Origin: Deltaproteobacteria bacterium RIFOXYA12_FULL_61_11
Lineage (GTDB): Bacteria > Bdellovibrionota_F > JAHFAK01 > YA12-FULL-61-11
Length of the DNA: 9,938 bases
Direction: 5' to 3'
NCBI GenBank assembly: GCA_001799195.1
Contig: MGSU01000139.1
Span: 1-9,938 of the forward strand
The notes beneath the pieces are model-generated. The model had not been told where the DNA came from, ran no database searches, and saw nothing but the letters and a program-made list of their open reading frames with translations. Of this stretch, positions 5,894 to 9,938 are shown one piece after another. Numbering within the stretch: position 1 is the first letter of the stretch; each line of letters starts with the position of its first letter. The translations under genes were made by a program, and so were the position numbers.

Positions 5894-7537
5894 GTGCTGA
5901 CAGCCGATCTCTTCAGCTCCAGGATCAACAAACTGGACCAACGGATGCACCACCTGGGGGGTACTGCCGTCCCACCCGACAATGCCCAACTCGCGCGCTA
6001 CCAAAAAGAACTGGAGCAATTGGTGCGTCCGATGCTCGAGGCCGAACGGGACTACGTCCTGTTGGCCGACGACCTGGACTTGCATCGTCGGCTGACCGGT
6101 TCGATCGAGGATTTCGAGACCCGCCTCGAGCGTTACCGCCAGCGCCCGACGGGACACCGCACCCCGCTCGGCGTAAGCCGCTACAATTTCTTCCGGCTCG
6201 ATCAGATCCTCCACTTCGCAAGCACCGGAGAACGGTCGCAGAGCTATCCCGAGGACTACCTGTTCCGACCGAGACCCTTCCGAGAACTGCGCAGGACCTT
6301 CCTGGCCTACCTCACAGCCATCGCTGAACGGGCCACCGCGGCTGGTCTGGAGTTGGTCTGGTACGACCCCGAGGTCCCCGAGCTGATCAACTCCTTCGCC
6401 GCTGCAGCAGAACATACGTCAGAGCGAGAACTGATCCGATTGTTCGGTGTGGTGGTCGAACACGCCTTCATCGGTCCCCAGACCATTGTCCTCGACCCGC
6501 ACCACCTCTGCAACGCGAGCTGCGAGCACTGTTGGATCCACACGCCGGACGTACACCACGAACCCGACTTCTACCGCCGGAGCTTCGACTGGGAGGTCTA
6601 CAAGGCCCTGATCGATGACTGCGCTGCCATGGAAGTCGACGGCATCATCTTCCAGGGCGACGGAGAACCCCTCGCCTACCGTCGTTTCCGGGACATGCTC
6701 ATCTACGCGCGGGACCGTGAGGTCAATGTCTCTTTCTTCACCAACGGCATCCTCCTCGACGAGGAGCTGGCAGCGTTGGTGGTCGACCGCTCGGTCAAGG
6801 AGATCTTTTGCAGCCTGCCAGCAGCGACCAGCCGGACCTGGGGCAAGATCAACACCCGCTGCGATGCCGGGACCTTCGACACCATCCTCTCGAACCTCAG
6901 CAACCTGACCAGGTTGAAACGGGCCGCAGGGGTCGAGCGACCGGTCCTCCAGTTGACCCATGTCATCCATACGATGAACTGGCGCGAGGTGCCGCTGATG
7001 GCGCGCAATGACGCCATGGTCGGCGCCGATCTCTCGAGGTTCTATCTCATACGTCTCGACCACAACCTGCGCTACTTGCAACTGCGCGACCATGAGGTGG
7101 CAGCGCTCATGGAACAGATTCCCAGGGTTCGCGCCTTCCTGCGTTCGACTCTCTCCACCACCCTGGTCGACAACATCGACTTCCAGCTCAACAACTACGC
7201 TGCCGCCGATGGATCCTGGGCCAGCGACACCTTCCTGCGCATCGGTTGCACGATCGGCTTCTACTTCTGCCTGATTCCGGCTCGCCTGGACCTCAGCCTG
7301 TGCTGTCATCTCCGTACCATCGGGCACCTCGATTGGATCGGTTTCAAGGAACTGTGGTTCTCCGACCACTACCAACGGATCCGCCACCAGGCAAAACATC
7401 TGCGTCGCTACCGCGACGTCAATTTCCTCAACGGGGCCAGATTGTATGACGAGCACTGCACCCATTGCGACAATCACCAGCAGTTGCTCCGTACCAATGA
7501 GCAACTCCAACACCTCGATCTGCTGCGTTTCTGTTGA
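5894..7537 (+). CDS. Radical SAM protein with a SPASM-like cysteine-rich tail
   Basis: A 547-residue protein from a GTG start 12 bases after the previous stop; the ribosome site is poor, so the start is uncertain. Residues 1-190 are an unassigned, mostly helical extension. The radical SAM domain runs from about 196 to 400: CxxxCxxC in HLCNASCEHCW (Cys 206, 210, 213) to hold the 4Fe-4S cluster that cleaves S-adenosylmethionine, FQGDGEPL at 253-260 in place of the usual GGEP, and VSFFTNGILL as the next strand. The C-terminal part has Cys 452 and 459, a Cys-Cys pair at 470-471 (SLCCHL), Cys 522 and 525 (CTHC) and Cys 547 as the last residue. This arrangement recalls SPASM/Twitch domains that bind auxiliary Fe-S clusters, but the spacing is not canonical. 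SPASM enzymes modify peptides, sugars or other substrates; the substrate here is unknown. Confidence 0.86.
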   Translation: MLTADLFSSRINKLDQRMHHLGGTAVPPDNAQLARYQKELEQLVRPMLEAERDYVLLADDLDLHRRLTGSIEDFETRLERYRQRPTGHRTPLGVSRYNFFRLDQILHFASTGERSQSYPEDYLFRPRPFRELRRTFLAYLTAIAERATAAGLELVWYDPEVPELINSFAAAAEHTSERELIRLFGVVVEHAFIGPQTIVLDPHHLCNASCEHCWIHTPDVHHEPDFYRRSFDWEVYKALIDDCAAMEVDGIIFQGDGEPLAYRRFRDMLIYARDREVNVSFFTNGILLDEELAALVVDRSVKEIFCSLPAATSRTWGKINTRCDAGTFDTILSNLSNLTRLKRAAGVERPVLQLTHVIHTMNWREVPLMARNDAMVGADLSRFYLIRLDHNLRYLQLRDHEVAALMEQIPRVRAFLRSTLSTTLVDNIDFQLNNYAAADGSWASDTFLRIGCTIGFYFCLIPARLDLSLCCHLRTIGHLDWIGFKELWFSDHYQRIRHQAKHLRRYRDVNFLNGARLYDEHCTHCDNHQQLLRTNEQLQHLDLLRFC

Positions 7538-9827
7538 GCCCGAGGACCCTGACCCGATCCCGACTCCCCAGGTGCACCTCCCTCACTTCGAGCCTGGGCA
7601 ATGGTCCCCGGAAACCTTCTTCGACCTCGACCGGGCCGTGCGCAAACTGGGCACAGCGGTCGGTGTTCCCGGAGTTCCTCGCTACCGTCTCGGGGCCGGC
7701 AACTCCCTTCCCCCCCGTGCCGGCATCCTGAGGCTACTCCCTGCTCCTGCCACCTTCGACCTGGACTGGTGGCCGGAATATCTTTCACCGTTCTTCCTCG
7801 ATGAGGTGGACGGCGGCCTCAACCTCCAGCTCCACCTGCGCTCTCCCGACACCTTCCTCGAACTCCTCGGCAGGTTGAGCGAGCTTCCCCTCTCCGGACT
7901 GCATCTGCATCCCGCAAAACCCCTGGTCCCGGAACTCCTGGCGGGGCGTGACGCCCCCCCAGGTATGGTCCTGAAGGTCTTCTCAGGCACTTCCTGGAAT
8001 TCCCTGCTCCCGGGTGAGACCTATCCCGCAGCGCCTCCCTTCGCGTATGCGGGCAATGAACCGAGTACATTCCGTTGCGGGCTGCGGGGCACCTTCTGGG
8101 TGGATGAGCACGGGTCCTTGCTCACCTGCGAGCAATGTGGCCCAGTCGCTTGGTTGCGAGGAGGCAGAGCGGAAGACACGGGTGACGCCTATCTCGCGCA
8201 GGTCGAGCGCTATCGTGCCGGATGCCCCGTCCCCTGCCGTTTCCACCGCGATCACCCCCCGACTTCCCATGCTCCCGCCCATAACCTTCCTCGAATTCCC
8301 CCTCCTATCAATCCACTCGAGAGAGTCCGATACGGTCTCCGCCGCCTCGCTGCAGGCGATACTACCTTGGGAACCCTGTACCTCGCCTCCGCTGCAACCT
8401 CCTCCGAGAAGGACCCTACCCTCGGGTCTCCCATGCTCGCGAACTTGCTCTCCAAGGCGGGTCGGGACGACCCGGAGTTCCATCTCGACCTGCAACGCCT
8501 GCTGCGCCAGGATCCTTGGCGCCCCGAATTGTATATCGTAGACGGCTTCGACCGGCTCCTCCGCTCGAGACTCGCTGGCGCCGAGAGCCGTTTTCGTCAA
8601 GCCTTGACCCTCGATCCTTCCTTCTTCCCTGCTCGGCAAGGACTGGCAGTCACGTTACTGGCTCGCGGCAACCTCGGAGCGGCGCGAACAGCGGCGATCG
8701 GATTGGAGGGACATTGCTCCCCCTTGCTCCTCTCCCTGCTGCGCGATGAGGTACAACCCGGATCATTGGTCGTGCGCTTGTTCGGACAAACCCTGCCCGA
8801 GGAACTACTCGACCACGGCCAACGACCTCGTTTCATCAACCTCGGGTTGACCGACGACTGCATGTTGCGCTGCAAGATGTGCTTCAAGTGGAAGAATGGC
8901 GGCCGCGCCACCGGCCGGGTGCCCCTCGAGACCTGGTATCGAGCTTTGACTGACCTCGGCGAAGCGTGTCATCACGAGGCCTCGCTCAACCTCGCCGGCG
9001 GTGAGCCCTTCTCCGATCCCCATGCCGTCGAACTCATCGCACAGGCCTCGGGACAGGGCTTGCACACCAACGTGTGCACCAACGGTTATGTCCTCAACGA
9101 GACGCTGCTCCAAGAACTCGATCGTGCCGGGCTTTCGCTTATGGCCCTCTCGCTCGACTCCCTCGACCCCGCCATCCACGACGGCTTGCGCGGCGTACCC
9201 GGCGTACTGGCGCATGCGCTCGAGCTGATCACCGCTATCGAGGCCCTCAAACCCCGGTTCCAACTCGACCTGCAACCGCTCTTGTTGCGCCCTAACCTGC
9301 CCGGTCTGCTCGAGCTCCTGCGCTTCGCCGATGGTCACAAAGCCATTTCCGGGGTCAACTTCCTGGCCATGATCCGACCGCATAACAGCCCAACGACGAA
9401 GCGATCCTGGCGGGACGCCAGTACCGGACTCTGGCCGGAGACCGCCGCTCTCGAAGCCCTGCTCGACGAACTCGTCGCGGCCAAAAAGGCCGGCGCGAAG
9501 ATCAACAATTCCTTCGAACAGCTCGAATTGTACCGTCGCTATTATCGTGACCCGGAGCGCTGTGATCTCGGCACCGGCACCTGCCTGGTCGGCGACTACT
9601 TCGTCAACCTCAATTTCGACGGTTGCTTCGAGTTATGCCCATATATCAATGGGGTGGATACCCACCTCGGCTTCCTGCACCAAGCCTCGCTGTTGCATCT
9701 ACGCGCCTCAGCCGCGGCTAAAGACGCTCGTCGCACCATGCGCCGCTGCACCCAGAATTGTTATCTGCGCCTGAACTGCTTGCACGCCTTCGAGAGCGGC
9801 ACCGATCGGGCCAACCAAGGAGCATGA
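7497..9827 (+). CDS. Composite protein: SPASM-like cysteine module, TPR-like linker, radical SAM/SPASM enzyme
   Basis: From the ATG at 7497 this is 776 residues, overlapping the previous gene by 41 bases. An ATG at 7446 (92-base overlap) and a GTG at 7572 (no overlap) are alternatives; none has a clear ribosome site. The N-terminal third lacks CxxxCxxC but carries a cysteine pattern like the end of a radical SAM enzyme: Cys 194 in FRCGLRGTFW, Cys 211 and 214 in LLTCEQCG, Cys 243 and 247 in CPVPC. Residues about 360-400 resemble a TPR repeat (FRQALTLDPSFFPARQGLA). The C-terminal half is a complete radical SAM domain: CMLRCKMC (Cys 455, 459, 462), LAGGEPF near 500, CTNGY and LSLDS. Its SPASM tail has Cys 696, 710, 714, 751, 755 and 761. 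It probably uses auxiliary Fe-S clusters to modify an unknown substrate. Confidence 0.86.
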   Translation: MSNSNTSICCVSVEPEDPDPIPTPQVHLPHFEPGQWSPETFFDLDRAVRKLGTAVGVPGVPRYRLGAGNSLPPRAGILRLLPAPATFDLDWWPEYLSPFFLDEVDGGLNLQLHLRSPDTFLELLGRLSELPLSGLHLHPAKPLVPELLAGRDAPPGMVLKVFSGTSWNSLLPGETYPAAPPFAYAGNEPSTFRCGLRGTFWVDEHGSLLTCEQCGPVAWLRGGRAEDTGDAYLAQVERYRAGCPVPCRFHRDHPPTSHAPAHNLPRIPPPINPLERVRYGLRRLAAGDTTLGTLYLASAATSSEKDPTLGSPMLANLLSKAGRDDPEFHLDLQRLLRQDPWRPELYIVDGFDRLLRSRLAGAESRFRQALTLDPSFFPARQGLAVTLLARGNLGAARTAAIGLEGHCSPLLLSLLRDEVQPGSLVVRLFGQTLPEELLDHGQRPRFINLGLTDDCMLRCKMCFKWKNGGRATGRVPLETWYRALTDLGEACHHEASLNLAGGEPFSDPHAVELIAQASGQGLHTNVCTNGYVLNETLLQELDRAGLSLMALSLDSLDPAIHDGLRGVPGVLAHALELITAIEALKPRFQLDLQPLLLRPNLPGLLELLRFADGHKAISGVNFLAMIRPHNSPTTKRSWRDASTGLWPETAALEALLDELVAAKKAGAKINNSFEQLELYRRYYRDPERCDLGTGTCLVGDYFVNLNFDGCFELCPYINGVDTHLGFLHQASLLHLRASAAAKDARRTMRRCTQNCYLRLNCLHAFESGTDRANQGA
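9817..9822 (+). promoter_or_regulatory. Ribosome binding site for the truncated last gene
   Basis: AAGGAG lies 7 bases before the ATG at 9830, and only 1 base before the in-frame ATG at 9824, so 9830 is the better start. It sits within the end of the preceding gene. Confidence 0.55.
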
Positions 9828-9829
9828 CC

Positions 9830-9938
9830 ATGAGCATGGCGAGGAGCGGAGACATACGCGGCCCAGTGAAGATACTCCGGCTGTGTGATGACGGACGCGG
9901 TGAAGGTCGTCTCGAGGATCGAGCGGTACTTTGTTCGC
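9830..9938 (+). CDS. 5' end of an unidentified gene, cut by the window edge
   Basis: An open frame of 36 complete codons runs to the right edge. From 9830 it reads MSMARSGDIRGPVKILRL, then CDDGRGEGRLEDRAVLCS. In-frame ATGs at 9824, 9830 and 9836 compete; 9824 forms an ATGA overlap with the preceding stop, while 9830 has the best-placed AAGGAG. The VKILRLCDD segment could be the first beta strand of a Rossmann-type enzyme such as a glycosyltransferase, but too little is visible to assign anything. It is the likely sixth gene of the rightward operon. Confidence 0.55.
   Translation, partial: MSMARSGDIRGPVKILRLCDDGRGEGRLEDRAVLCS

Noticed and set aside
4988-6415. 475-codon minus-strand frame across the second coiled-coil gene and the next gene
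   Set aside because: It consists of low-complexity Leu/Phe/Glu/Val translated from the complement of Glu/Lys/Leu coil codons and crosses a gene boundary; no motif or start signal.
7446-7496. Upstream ATG start for the last complete gene
   Set aside because: It would overlap the previous gene by 92 bases and adds a Ser/Thr-rich stretch that looks like an off-frame translation; 7497 is preferred, though not proven.
6419-7513. 364-codon minus-strand frame opposite the third operon gene
   Set aside because: The plus strand has CxxxCxxC and other radical SAM motifs here; the antisense frame has no recognisable features.
1-9938. CRISPR array, tRNA, rRNA or riboswitch
   Set aside because: No regularly spaced repeats, cloverleaf folds or recognisable conserved RNA elements were seen on reading the non-coding stretches of the window.

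Overview
The window comes from a fairly GC-rich Gram-negative (diderm) bacterium. Support for this is the lipobox-containing lipoprotein, strong use of C/G-ending codons in the large genes, and short, tightly packed and overlapping genes. The species cannot be named from the sequence.

Left end (1-445): a broken 5' remnant of a transposase on the minus strand, resembling the IS1634/IS4 group. It runs off the window edge and sits behind a near-perfect sigma70-type promoter (TTGACA-N17-TATTAT, minus strand). The adjoining stretch of about 150 bases is strikingly AT-rich compared with the rest. Next, on the minus strand (446-1198), is a 250-residue predicted lipoprotein with a short collagen-like Gly-Pro tract and a beta-rich C-terminal half. 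A 206-bp divergent intergenic region (1199-1404) holds a perfect 15-bp dyad lying over a candidate promoter for the rightward genes.

Rightward operon (1405 to the right edge): (1) a fusion of a B12-binding-like domain, a radical SAM domain and a family 2 glycosyltransferase; (2) and (3) two long coiled-coil proteins that share an LRAENHxLK element and a C-terminal KRYGxQYP element, so they look paralogous; (4) a radical SAM protein with a long unassigned N-terminal extension and a cysteine-rich SPASM-like tail; (5) a composite protein with a SPASM-like cysteine cluster that lacks its own radical SAM motif, a TPR-like linker, and then a complete radical SAM/SPASM enzyme; (6) the first 36 codons of another gene coupled through ATGA. 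Overlaps or short gaps throughout argue for one transcript.

The combination (three radical SAM proteins, one fused to a glycosyltransferase, with a pair of coiled-coil proteins) is not a set I can match to a named pathway. The most economical inference is a surface-glycan or glycoconjugate locus in which radical chemistry modifies a sugar, lipid or peptide while the coiled-coil proteins act as scaffolds. A peptide-modification role is also possible, because SPASM enzymes often act on peptides, but no precursor peptide gene is visible here.
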